The position numbers and the translations under genes were made by a program. From Spiroplasma poulsonii (GTDB lineage Bacteria; Bacillota_I; Bacilli_A; Mycoplasmatales; Mycoplasmataceae), in assembly GCF_009866525.1 (NCBI RefSeq), contig NZ_CM020866.1, forward strand, positions 1,466,451 to 1,530,450: 64,000 bases of DNA, read 5' to 3'. The notes under the pieces are model-generated. The model did no database searches. It was not told the origin of the DNA and worked only from the letters and a program-made list of their open reading frames with translations. This document shows positions 51,719 to 61,622 of this stretch, in pieces. Each line of letters opens with the position of its first letter. Positions within the stretch are counted from its first letter, which is position 1.

Positions 51719-52150
51719 TTATTTTTTTAATGCCATTTTTCCCCCTGTTGTTTTTTTTGCACTTGTTTTTTTAGCACCCTTGCTTTTTGCTGCTGCTTTT
51801 TTTGCGGGATTCCCATTTCCAATTGCTTCTAATTTTTCATTTGCCACTTTATGATTTTTTGCTTCAATCGCTTTTCGCTGTGCTGTTGATTTTCCTAATC
51901 TCTCTGCAATTAATCTTTCTGCAGTAATTGCGGTTGTAATTGCCGAACCATCTTTGGCACGATAATCTGCAGCAGTTTTAGTATAAACATCTCCAACTGA
52001 ACGATAGATTGATCTTTTCATCGCTGGAGTTGAATCTACTACTGCTTGTTCTTTAATAAATATTCATTTTTCTTCCACACCATTTTTTAATACAAGCTTT
52101 TTAGGCGTTGATGCCTTGCTAGTAGTTTTCACAGTTTTTGAAGTTGTCAT
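51719..52150 (-). CDS. Lys/Ala-rich basic protein, histone-H1-like tail
   Basis: 143 residues. A Ser/Thr/Lys-rich N-terminus, then a folded core GVEEKWIFIKEQAVVDSTPAM to GDVYTKTAADYRAKDGSAITTAITAERLIAERLGK. The C-terminal ~35 residues are nearly all Lys/Ala/Gly/Thr (PAKKAAAKSKGAKKTSAKK). The tail resembles bacterial H1-like and HU-tail nucleoid proteins. It binds nucleic acid by inference only. Divergent from ispH. Confidence 0.6.
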
Positions 52151-52401
52151 ACTCAATCTCCTTTCATATAATGCTTTTAGCGCTATATATTTAATTAAAT
52201 TATTTTTATCCTAAAGTATTACTATTTTAAGATAAATGTAATATTTTAAGGAAAATCATACTCTTTACCTTAAAATAGACTATATAATTATATCAAATTT
52301 AAGTTAATTAATAAATACCTTTAACAGATTATTTTAAAATGATGAGACTAACATTTTTTAGTTGTGTTATCATATAAATAGATAAAATGGATGGTGAAAA
52401 A
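52151..52401. promoter_or_regulatory. Divergent promoter region between ispH and the Lys/Ala-rich gene
   Basis: 251 bp without a gene, strongly AT, with paired TTTAAGATAA and TTTTAAGGAA-like segments and several -10-like TATAAT relatives. No single promoter can be fixed. Confidence 0.35.
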
Positions 52402-53283
52402 ATGAAAGTTGTCAAAGTAACACCACGCGGATACTGCCTTGGTGTTGTTAAATCAATTAAATGAGCAAAAGAAGCGGCAGTAAAGTATGCCGGACGGGAA
52501 ATTTATATGTTAGGTTACTTAGTCCATAACCGCCATATTATTGAAGAAATTGTTAACTTAGGTGTCATCCCCGTTAATGACTTTAAACTCAACCGCTTAG
52601 AATTAATTAAAACACTACCAGATAATGCTGTTGTCATTTTAAGTGCTCATGGCAGTGATGATCGAATTAAAGATATTGCGGCAGTGAAAAACATTACGCT
52701 TGTTGATACCGAATGTGAATGAGTGACAGTAACGAAAGATTTAATTAAAGAATATTTACAAAAAGACGATTATCAAATTATCTTTATCGGAAAACACTTT
52801 CATCCAGAAACAAATGCAATGTTAGCAATTAGTCCCACCATTAAACTTGTCACAACCGAAGAAGAAGTTGATGCAATTCTGCTTGACCTTGATCCAAATA
52901 AAAAAATCTTAATTACTAACCAAACCACCTTATCAAAAATTGATATTGAAGCAATTGTTGAAAAAATTAAAAGGTTAGTTCCGAATGAAATTACTTTTAA
53001 AAATGATTTATGTAACGCGACATTGGAGCGCCAAAATGCAGTTTTAAGTTTAGATCCAACCAATATTGATCTTTTATTAGTGGTTGGTGATGAACGCAGT
53101 AGTAACACTTTAAAATTAGTTGAAATGGGAGAACAAATTGGCATTAAATCATATCGTATTAATGATAAAAATGATATTAACCGTGATTGATTAACAAACA
53201 AAAGCGCTGTTGCTGTTACTGCTGGTGCTTCAACACCAAGTATTATTCAATTAGAAGTAATTCGTTTTTTAGAAAACATCTAA
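52402..53283 (+). CDS. ispH: 4-hydroxy-3-methylbut-2-enyl diphosphate reductase
   Basis: 293 residues, normal length. 4Fe-4S cysteines: PRGYCLGVVKSI (Cys12), VDTECEWV (where most homologues have T-C-P) and NDLCNATLERQ. HNRHIIEEIVNLG, LSAHGSD and GKHFHPE supply the substrate His and Glu sites; GASTPSIIQLEVI is the C-terminal motif. Last step of the MEP isoprenoid pathway, making IPP and DMAPP. ATG at 52402; TGA-Trp in IKWAKEA, CEWVT and RDWLT. Single gene with a terminator. Confidence 0.94.
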
Positions 53284-53284
53284 A

Positions 53285-53312
53285 AAATAAAGCGAATTTC
53301 GCTTTATTTTTA
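53285..53312. terminator. Bidirectional terminator after ispH
   Basis: Stem AAATAAAGCGAA/TTCGCTTTATTT with T tail, 2 bp after the ispH stop; faces the lipoprotein fragment on the other strand. Confidence 0.85.
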
Positions 53313-53329
53313 TTATCTTAAAATTATAT

Positions 53330-54186
53330 ATTAAATTTCTCAAACTGAAGTTCAAAATTTCATGAAGTTCAACCAGTATAAAAATTGCATTATTTGTTAC
53401 AAAATGAAAATCAAAATTTCAAATCCAATATCGCCCTAAAGTAAAACGAGTTTTAGCAGCATTCAATTCTAAATTATGATTTTGACTTAAATCTCCTAAA
53501 GAAAAAATATTCAAACCTGGTAAATCCTTTGCTTCATCCGATGCTTTAAAATCATTAGATAAAATGTGTAAAATCTTTATATAATCATACTGTGATAAAG
53601 CTAAAATTTTAGCAAACGTTGTATCGTTAAGATGAAGCACCGCTGAATTTTTATTTGATTCAATTTGAAAATATTTAAAAAAAACAGCTATTAAATTTCC
53701 AAATTGGGTTAATTTATTTGTTAAACCTTCCTCTGTAATTTCAACTTGGACTTTTAACGGATGGTCACCACTAATAATAGCGCCTGATAATGGTAAACCA
53801 GCAACAATTATTTTTCCTAAATCAATATTAAAAGTTGCTAAGTTTAAATTATTATGACCAGTATTAAAAACATTAACAAATGAACGATAAAATTGAACAA
53901 AATGTTCTGGGGTAATTTGCTCTGGTTGATAACCTTCACCAGTTCAATTATACGTCGCTGTATCTGCTCTGACAACAGCTTCGCCATTTGTTTTATCATT
54001 AATTGCACTAGTTAATAAAGTTAATAATGGAATTGCTGAATTATATTTAATATTATCAACAAAATCTTTTAAAGTCGCATCATCTGTCAGAACTTTTTTT
54101 AATTTTGTAAAAATAATATTATCTAAGTCCGTAAAATTAGTTGTATAATTAACATTAAAATCATCATAAATTGATTTAAAATCATT
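53330..54186 (-). pseudogene. Lipoprotein C-terminal fragment cut by IS5-type element
   Basis: Open from the IS edge with NDFKSIYDDFNVNYTTNFTDLDN, through ITPEHFVQFYRSFVNVFNTGHNN and LPLSGAIISGDHPLKVQVEITEEG, to WNFDFHFVTNNAIFILV. The signal peptide and N-terminal half are absent. The last ~40 codons run into the terminator without a clear stop, which suggests a frame change near 53380. It resembles the + strand fragment at 55638-56565 (HFVQFY versus DFVDFYKK, LSG...), so both come from one lipoprotein family. Confidence 0.6.
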
Positions 54187-55254
54187 AGACTTCTTGCATT
54201 ACTTGTTAAAAAATTGCAAATATTTGTAAAAAAGATACTAATAGAAAAATATAATTTTAATTAATTATGTTTTTTATTTAAAAATTTAATATTTTTCCAC
54301 AACGAAAAATTAATTTATTATTTAAATTATTTAATTTTAAATAAATATTTTATGTTAAATATAATAATTGTAAATTATAAATTGAGGCAATTAAATTAAA
54401 TCTTAAACCAAATCTTTTTCTTCGATTACGATATTTTTCTGTAATAATTTTAAATTTTTTAAGAATAGCAAAAATATTTTCAATAATAATTCTCATTTTT
54501 GAAACTAGTCTATTATATTGCTTTTGTTCTTTGTTTAAAGGGTTTTTCTTTGTTTTCTTTGTAGGTATTAGAACATTATTGTGATTTTTTTGTATTCCTT
54601 GATAACCACTATCAACTATTAATTTGGTATTTTTTAAAATTGGGATTTTTGATTCTTTAAATAAAGCATAATCATGTTTTTTTCCGAGCGAAAAACTTGT
54701 TGCAATAATTTTTTTGGTTTCTTGTTCGATAATTACTTGTGTTTTGATCGTGTGTTTTTTCTTTTTACCAGAATAAGATTGTTTTTGTCTTTTTTTGGGC
54801 GTTGGATTGGAGTTTGGGTAGCATCAATAATAATAGTTTTATCATTAAAATAATCATTTATTAGTGCTTTTTTACCAGCAAGTTGTTGAAAATCAGAGTT
54901 TTTAATTAAAATATCTTCAATTCACTTAATATTACGATAACAATTAGCCTCACTAATATCAAAACTTTTACCAAGATGAAAATAAGTCTGATATTCTCGT
55001 CAATATAATAAAGTCATCAATAATCTATTTTCTAATGATAATTTATTAGTTTTACCACCTTTTTTAAATTTTTCTATTTCAGCAACTTTTAAAATATCTA
55101 ACATTTTATTAAAAGTGGATTTTTTTATTCCTGTTAATCTTAACCATTCTCTATCATTAAGAGTATTAAATTTATTATTGTTCATATTTTTATGTCCTCA
55201 TAAATTATATTTTATAATAATATTTTTAATAAAAAAGGGTATCGCAAGAAGTCT
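54187..55254 (-). mobile_element. IS5-type insertion sequence, copy 4 (between lipoprotein fragments)
   Basis: 1068 bp with both ends intact and both transposase frames (ORF1 start 55185). The flanks are ATT on the left and AAT on the right, so the 3-bp duplication seen for copies 1 and 2 is missing. ORF1 has DATQTP where other copies have DATETP. The mismatch of flanks points to recombination between IS copies after insertion. Confidence 0.88.
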
Positions 55255-55458
55255 AATGAAAGAATTAAATTAAGGTATTTTATTAATTTAAAAAATGGTA
55301 TTTTAAATCAAAATAAAGAGTGAAATATTGGCGTATCTGCTGAAAGCGATGTTTCAAGAGTTGTAAAATCTTGTTTAGGATATGGGAATAAAACATTTTC
55401 GTTTTCAACATTTAAAAAAATTTTAGATTTAAAAATTATGAAATTTAATTTTAGTTAA
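55255..55458 (+). pseudogene. Gene 3' fragment beside IS copy 4
   Basis: About 67 codons in frame: NERIKLRYFINLKNGILNQN, VSRVVKSCLGYGNKTFSF, then IMKFNFS and TAA at 55456. No start and no signal peptide. It is not the other half of the lipoprotein fragment on the left of the IS, which lies on the opposite strand. 55459-55637 holds no gene. Confidence 0.4.
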
Positions 55459-55637
55459 TTTAAAATAATATAATCTTAGTTTTTAAAATATTTTTTAGTG
55501 TGTAAAAATATGAAATTATTATTTGTATTTTTATTTTTTTTGTGTTATTATTTTTTTATAAAAGAAAAAAGTTTCTTGTTTTTAAATAAATTAAATAATA
55601 ACCGTTTATTTGCAACACTCCCTCATTATATGATAAA

Positions 55638-56565
55638 ATGATATGAGATTTTACAAAAGATTCTAAACCATTAGATGATATTTTCAAAACTACTGTTAAA
55701 ACTTATATTACAAGTCAAAAGAAATTTCAAGATATTAATATTACTTACAATGATACTGCGTTAATTGAAAAAGAACAAAATGGAGTATTAACATTAGAAA
55801 ATAAAGGTTATGATGGTTTAACAGAAAGAACAAAACCAGTTAATGTCTTATTACAAAAATGAATTGGGGATAAAATGAATAATGGTGTTGGTTGAGATGA
55901 CATTGACAGCGTCCAACCTAATGATTTTGTTGATTTTTACAAAAAAAATGTTGGTCCCATTTTTAATGTTGATGAGACTCTTGGTCTAAATCTAGGGGCA
56001 TTTAAAATTAGTCTAAATTATTTTAACATCTATGGATTAAGATTATCTGGTAATATCACAAATAAAGATAACGAAGATGCCACAATTACTGTGAATTTAT
56101 CACAAGGAGCAATTAATAAAAAATTAGCAAGTTGAGGAAAAATTATTATTCAATTTATTAAATATGCCCGCGGTGGTACTTTTTCTGGGAAAATAGTTGA
56201 ATTAAGAGTTCCTAATAAAATATTTAAAAAAGTATTAGAACAAAACCGCAAAGATGGTCTTAAAAGTGTTATTGCTTTCTTAGTAAAGGATTTTAAAGTT
56301 TCTGAAGAAGCCAATGATTTGGAAGACCTTGATTTATTTAACATTAAATTACATTCAGCATTAGGGAACCCTAAAGGAGAACAAAATTGAAATAATGATC
56401 TAACTTGGACTGCTGAAGTTTGGACAAAATGAGCAGTGATGTTTACGTTTGGCGAAAGTTTTGATAATGGTTTATACTATTCATTTGCATCAAAACAAGT
56501 TGTTGGCGATTATAGAAATGATGTTGATCTCTATATATCACCAAGATGGAATGGCAAGGGTTTTT
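55638..56565 (+). pseudogene. Lipoprotein fragment truncated by IS3-type element
   Basis: Frame from ATG 55638 (MIWDFTKDSKPLDDIFKTTV) through VNVLLQKWIGDKMNNGVGWDDIDSVQPNDFVDFYKKNVGPIF, ISLNYFNIYGLRLSGNITN and WAVMFTFGESFDNGLYYSFA, to the IS edge, where the frame ends inside the IS. TGA-Trp at several sites. No signal peptide or lipobox: the N-terminus is missing. It belongs to the same surface lipoprotein family as the fragment at 53330-54186. Confidence 0.6.
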
Positions 56566-57742
56566 TGGACAAATTTTATGTAGAGTAAAGATTTTTATAT
56601 TCAATTGGTGTTAAATAATTTAATTTGCTGTGAATTCGTACATTATTGTATCAATTAACATAGTCAAATAATTCTAATTTAAATTGTTCAATATTTTTAA
56701 ATTTTCTGTTTTTAATTAATTCTGTTTTTAAAATTTTATAGGTTGATTCAGAAACAGCATTATCATAAGGACAGCCTGGTTTACTATAAGATTTTGCAAC
56801 ATTGTTTTTAGCTAAAAGATTGTAAATGATATTGTTATTAAATTCGCTTCCTTGATCAGTATGAAATATTTTAATATTATCTAAAGAAAAACTAAGCTTT
56901 TTAAAAGTATTTTCAACTAATTTGGCATCTTTATGAGAACTAACATCATAACCAATAACTTCACGATTAAATAAATCAATTAGAAAGCACACATAATATC
57001 ATTTGCTATTGATAGCAACTTGTGTTAAATCACTGACAACAACTTCATGTAGTTTATAATTATTAAATTCTTGATTTAACAAATTATGATATTTGTATAT
57101 AGCGTTTTTGTTACTTTGATGTTTATATTTAAGTTTTGTATAATTGGAAATTAAGTTATATCTTTGCATTATTTTACTAATTTTTATTCGTGATAATAAA
57201 ATATTTTGTTGTGCTAACATAACTTTAATTTTTCTTGTGCCATAATTTTTACGACTTTTTAAGAAAATACTGATAACAGCATTATCAATAGTATGGTTTG
57301 ATTTAGGATTATTTGATTTCAATTGATAATAAAACGTTGATCTAGGAACTTTTAGTGTTTTGCATAAATTAGTAATTGCATATTTTTCTTTGTTGTTTTT
57401 AATAATTACTATTTTTTGCCTATTATCAGTGTGGCTTGCTTTAAAATATCATTTTCCATTCGTAATTGTTTAATTTCTTTTCTTAGATGAATTAGTTCAT
57501 TTTCTTCTGGGCTTCGATTATCTTTTGCTTTAAATGAACCAGAATTATTGAATTCATAAATTCATTTTCAAACTGTTGATTTACCGACCTGATAGTCACT
57601 GGACAATTGTTTTGCTGTTTTACCTGTTTTATAAAGACTAACAATTTGTTGTTTAAATTCATCGGTATAATGATTCTTTGCCATAATTACACCTCCATTT
57701 ATTAATTTAATTATAATCCTTACTCCACATTATTGTTGTCCA
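56566..57742 (-). mobile_element. IS3-type insertion sequence, copy 2 (apparently intact)
   Basis: 1177 bp with imperfect inverted ends starting TGGACAA and sharing the block TGT(A/G)GAGTAA(A/G)GAT. OrfA 57684-57409 (91 residues); orfB joined by a -1 A-run slip and ending at 56576. DDE residues are present: VVSDLTQ, FHTDQGSEF, SESTYKILKTE. Probably still able to supply transposase, unlike copy 1. Confidence 0.85.
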
Positions 57743-57794
57743 ATTTATCTTAACCCATCCAAGAAATTAAAAAACAAAATAAAAACTAAATAAT

Positions 57795-57842
57795 GAAAAA
57801 AAGTTTAAGAACAATTAAAGATTGTAACTTAAACTTTTTTTC
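57795..57842. terminator. Terminator after ffh
   Basis: Stem GAAAAAAAGTTTAAG / CTTAAACTTTTTTTC with an 18-nt loop, 44 bp after the ffh stop on the - strand. Confidence 0.8.
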
Positions 57843-57885
57843 ATTTGGGTTCCAATTTTTTATAATAAATCTTTGAAATATTATT

Positions 57886-59243
57886 TTAATTAAAGCCCAT
57901 TCCACTTAAACCACCCATACCAGGAATGTTTGGCATACGACCAGATTTAATTTGACGGGCAATTTCATCTACTTGTTTTTTTGTTTTTTCAAATTGATTA
58001 ATTAACTCATTATATTCTTTTTCTGTTCGTCCTGAACCTTTTAAAATACGGTTTTTTCGTGATAAGTGTTTCAACAACCGTGGTTCACGACGTTCTTTAA
58101 CTGTCATTGAAGATAACAAGACTTCTGTTGCTTTTAATTTACGTTCTGCATCAGCAATTTTTTCATCACTCATTTTTGGCATCTCGGGTAGTAATTTCAT
58201 AATTCCCCCCATTTTCCCCATTTTTGAGATTTGTCGCATTTGATTTAGCAAGTCTTGTAAATCAAACTGTCCCATCATCATTCGATTCATTGTTTTTTTA
58301 ATATCACGTTCATCTAAAACATCTTTTGCTTTTTCAACTAAGGTTTGAACATCTCCCATCCCCAAAATTCGATCTGCCATTCGGTCAGGATAGAAAATTT
58401 GTAAATTACTCATTCCTTCTCCAGTTCCGATAAAGGTAATTGGTAATTTGGTTAGGTGCGTAATTGATAATGCCGCTCCCCCACGAGCATCACCATCTAA
58501 CTTAGTAACAACAACGCCAGTTAATTTTAACAACTGATTAAATTCTGTTGTAACATTAATAATATCTTGTCCCGTCATCCCATCAACGACAAGTAAGATT
58601 TCATCAGGGGTAATATTATTTTTAATTTCTTTTAATTCTTGCATTAATTCTGCATCAATATGTAAACGTCCCGCCGTATCAATTAAAATAACATCATTTT
58701 TATTTTCTTTCGCATATTTAATTGCTTCTTGGGCTGTTTTAACAGGGTTTTGTGTTCCCCGTTCAAATACTTCAATATTTAAATTTTTTCCAATTGTTTT
58801 TAACTGATCAATTGCAGCGGGACGATAAATATCACAAGCCACCAACAATGGTTTTTTTGATATTTCTTTTCCACAAACTTAGCAATTTTACCAGTTGTTG
58901 TTGTCTTCCCACTCCCTTGTAATCCGACCATCATCACAATTGTTGGTTTTGAAGCAAAAGATAATTCCTTTGCTGTTTTCCCAAAAATATTAACTAATTC
59001 TTCATGAACGATTTTAACCATCATTTGTGATGAATTCAAACCATCTAAAATGTATTCGCCACGGGCTTTTGCTTCTACTGATTTAATAAAATCTTTTACC
59101 ACTTCATTATTAACATCCGCTTCTAATAATGCTAACCTAATTTCACGCATTGTTTCACTAATAGCATCACTAGTTAGGGTTGATTTTTTCATATTTTTTT
59201 CAATTGATTTTTTTAATCGGTTTGCTAAAAAATCTCCAATCAT
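57886..59243 (-). pseudogene. ffh: Signal recognition particle protein Ffh with a one-base frameshift
   Basis: N domain MIGDFLANRLKKSIEKNMKK, G1 VGLQGSGKTTTTGKIAKF at ~107-124, then a frame break in the A7 run at 58852-58858. After it come LLVACDIYRPAAIDQLK, ILIDTAGRLHIDAELM, GVVVTKLDGDARGGAALSI and the Met-rich M domain (MMMGQFDLQDLLNQMRQISKMGKMGGIMKLLPEMPKM), ending GLSGMGFN. One more A restores a ~452-residue Ffh. Ffh targets membrane proteins and is essential in bacteria. A real knockout is therefore unlikely; a sequencing indel or polymerase slippage is more likely. Confidence 0.9.
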
Positions 59244-59390
59244 TACTAATTCTCCTTTATTTTTTATAACAAAATCTTTCCTCTTAATTATAATACGAAA
59301 ACTTCCATAAAAAAAGAATAAAAAATTGGTCGTATAAAAAATATTGGGGTTTTGGAAAAAAACTCGGAAATTGAATAAGAATAATAAATT

Positions 59391-59417
59391 AAACCATTTA
59401 CTAAAATGGTTTTTTTA
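59391..59417 (+). terminator. Terminator at the right prophage junction
   Basis: AAACCATTT-ACTA-AAATGGTTT with T7 on +. Prophage-shared sequence begins at the T run (TTTATTTGTAAA...). No + strand gene lies upstream in 59244-59390, so the gene it once served is missing. Confidence 0.75.
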
Positions 59418-59445
59418 TTTGTAAAACCAAAATTATTAATTGATT

Positions 59446-59601
59446 CAGAGAAAGGACAGCATCTTAAATTCTTAAAATAGAAACTTTTTACACAACTTTC
59501 TGATACCCTCTTTAAGTTGTTTACACATTTATAAATATCTTAGAAATTTTTACAAAGTGTACCTGTTTTTTCTCCTAATTTAAGGTGTTGTCTTTTCTTT
59601 G
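59446..59601. repeat. Prophage terminal inverted repeat element (right copy)
   Basis: Arms 59446-59470 and 59577-59601 match the arms at 7817-7841 and 7683-7707 in inverted order, with one or two base differences each. The sequence between them is also shared, with more changes. Confidence 0.6.
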
Positions 59602-59658
59602 TTTCAGTTAATTAGTTTGTTAATAAATAAAAAAACTTAATAAAAGAAGGAGTAAGTA

Positions 59659-59898
59659 ATGGAAATTAATAAACAACAAAAAATATGTGATGTTATTGAT
59701 TGCTATAAATCAATATCATTCATTACCAAAGAATTTTTATCAAATAAAGTTTTATGAACTTGTGAAAAACATAAAAATTTATTAAATCATACAAAAGATA
59801 AAAACCAAGAGTGGTTTTATAAACGTTTAGAAAATTCAAAAATTATCTTTGATTATAAAACTGGTTTTTTAAAACTTTGATTTTATAAAACAACTTAA
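59659..59898 (+). CDS. Small prophage protein with zinc-finger-like Cys/His (right copy)
   Basis: 79 residues, homologous along its length to the gene at 7384-7623: KICDVIDCYKSISFITKEFL, LWTCEKHKNLLNHTKDK, IIFDYKTGFLKLWFYKTT. Substitutions are spread and mostly conservative, and the reading frame is kept in both copies, which supports selection. AAGGAG site upstream. Unknown role. Confidence 0.6.
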
Positions 59899-59926
59899 TG
59901 CAGAGTGGAACGGTTATTTTAAATAA

Positions 59927-60151
59927 CTAAGTGTTTTTATTCCACAGGAGGCGGTCTAGCACAGCGGTAATCAGTCCGGAAATAATAGACGCTTTAACAA
60001 GCGATAGTGGTGATAAGTGCGCGGTCAACATCGAACCACAATAAACAAAAGAGATGGTCACTTTATAAATAAATTTGCGATAGATATTACTTCTTAGAAG
60101 TGACAGCGGTTTAAAAACCACAAAGTCAGCATTAGGCTCTTCAAGGTGCAA
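59927..60151 (-). CDS. Small prophage membrane protein, unknown
   Basis: 74 codons from a TTG at 60151 (an in-frame TAA lies upstream): HLEEPNADFVVFKPLSLLRS, a span FIYKVTISFVYCGSMLTAHL and a second amphipathic span SLVKASIISGLITAVLDRLL. Codon use is unlike the neighbours (CTG, CGC, CCG, GCG, TGG for Trp). It points away from the early operon. The left prophage carries a frameshifted version. The odd composition suggests a foreign origin within the phage. The start codon is uncertain. Confidence 0.45.
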   Translation of the reverse strand: MHLEEPNADFVVFKPLSLLRSNIYRKFIYKVTISFVYCGSMLTAHLSPLSLVKASIISGLITAVLDRLLWNKNT

Positions 60152-60267
60152 GTAGATTTATTTTAAAAACTGAACGCTTTGACCTGAAATGGTGCGGGTG
60201 AAGAGAGAGAAAACTCTCTGGCTACAAAAACAAAAAACAACTGTCGATTATTTAACTAACAACATAC

Positions 60268-60300
60268 CGCCACCGCTCACCCACAGCGAAGCGGATGGCG
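60268..60300. promoter_or_regulatory. GC-rich two-part hairpin with covariation (right copy)
   Basis: Outer stem CGCCA/TGGCG, inner stem CGCT/AGCG around CACCCAC. The left copy (6974-7006) has CACT/AGTG, so a G-C pair here equals an A-T pair there. Confidence 0.65.
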
Positions 60301-60342
60301 TAGTAAATAAAATAGATAAATACAATACTTATATAACTAATT

Positions 60343-60382
60343 CTCGCTTTGGCACTTTCACTTGGTAGTGAGTGCCAGCGAG
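60343..60382 (+). promoter_or_regulatory. Conserved long hairpin in early-operon leader (right copy)
   Basis: CTCGCT(TT)GGCACT-TT-CACT, loop TGGT, AGTG-AGTGCC-AGCGAG. It ends 34 bp before the first early ATG. One loop base differs from the left copy. Confidence 0.7.
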
Positions 60383-60416
60383 TTAAAAAATAGGAAAAAT
60401 AATTTAGGAGGTAAAT

Positions 60417-60533
60417 ATGAAAAATTTAAATAAAATTTGTCTTAAACAAAAATATTGAGGATATTGCTCAAAATGCAATCAAGAAAACAAATTACAAGAA
60501 TTAATGTTTAAAAGTTATTCAGTATCATTTTAA
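60417..60533 (+). CDS. 38-residue prophage protein with Cys pair
   Basis: MKNLNKICLKQKYWGYCSKCNQENKL...: a C-x2-C knuckle with basic surroundings, preceded by a perfect TTAGGAGG site. It is absent from the left prophage. A 12-codon frame (60537-60575) follows before the next gene and is probably only a spacer. Confidence 0.45.
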
Positions 60534-60588
60534 GATATGACTGATGAACATTGAGCATTGGGGAAACAAAATTAGGAGGAATTAAATT

Positions 60589-60777
60589 ATGAATAAAAGA
60601 TACGTATTAATAATGAAATATAATAATTTGTTTGATAAAACAACTATTTTTAAAACAGATTTTTTTTATACATTAGAAGAAGCGAGGATTACTGCTAATG
60701 TTGAAAATGAAAATCATTGATTAACAACTATTATTGATTTAGAAGATAGCAATATTAAATGACAAGGAGATAAATAA
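60589..60777 (+). CDS. Small prophage protein, unknown (right-copy cassette)
   Basis: 62 residues, MNKRYVLIMKYNNLFDKTTI to LEDSNIKWQGDK, AGGAGG site, two TGA-Trp. It occupies the slot that the left prophage fills with an unrelated 73-residue protein, so the operon start is a cassette region. Confidence 0.5.
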
Positions 60778-60779
60778 TT

Positions 60780-60917
60780 ATGTGAAAAGATGAAAATGGT
60801 TATGTTTATACAGAAGAAGATTTATTTAATTTAGCATTAGATGAATGTTATTCAGAAGAAAGTGCTTATGAATATATTGATAATTTAATTAATGAAATGG
60901 AATTAGAGGAAATTTAA
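60780..60917 (+). CDS. Acidic 45-residue prophage protein (right copy)
   Basis: MWKDENGYVYTEEDLFNLAL ... MELEEI; same length as the left copy at 6514-6651 with a few conservative changes. Start 2 bp after the previous stop. Confidence 0.6.
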
Positions 60918-60919
60918 TT

Positions 60920-61621
60920 ATGGAAGATTTAAAATTAAATAATGAAGTTAAAAATATTACTTATCCGTTTTATTTAAAAGGAAATAATTTTAAAGAATTA
61001 AGCTTAAAAGCATTAACAATTAAAAAGTGAATTGATGAAAATGGACAAGAATTAGCAGAATTTATATATCGACAACAAGCTTGATTAATAAATGGAGAAT
61101 ATAAATCACAATCACTAAAAGATTTAAAATTAGTAGTTTCAAAAATTGATTATATTTTTAGAGAACCATTAGAAATAATAAAATCTTTTAAAGATGAATT
61201 AAATTTTATTAGAAAAGATATTTTAAATTTAGAAAATAATATTAAGAATAATCATGATTCTTTAAAAAATAGTGTCATTAATATTCAATTTCAAAAACAA
61301 AATAAAATTATTGAAACTCATAAAAAAGAGCAATTTTTAGAAATTAAAAGTATAGCAAAACAAGAACAAGAATTAAAAATTATTACTAGTAATTTTCGGA
61401 AAGAAAAATTATTAATTAAAGATATTGAGGTTATTGGTATTAATGATGATTTTTTACAAAATGCTGATAAATTAGAACTTATTAATCTTATTAAAAATTA
61501 TTTAACTGTTGATGAACAAATTGTTAAAAATGAAATTAAAGATCAATGAGATAGTAATAAAGATATTAATTTAATTGGGGTTAAAGGTATTAATTTTAAA
61601 ATAAATAAAGGAGAAAAATAA
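60920..61621 (+). CDS. Coiled-coil prophage protein, DUF1351-like (right copy)
   Basis: 233 residues, equal in length to the left copy at 5810-6511. Basic N-terminus (LKLNNEVKNITYPFYLKGN), long charged helix, and NLIKNYLTVDEQIVKNEIKDQW. Stop TAA directly before the recT start. Probable RecT partner; family by context. Confidence 0.6.
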
Positions 61622-61622
61622 C

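Noticed and set aside
59391..59417. Terminator of ffh
   Set aside because: ffh runs on the - strand away from this site; the T run is on +, so it must have served another gene.
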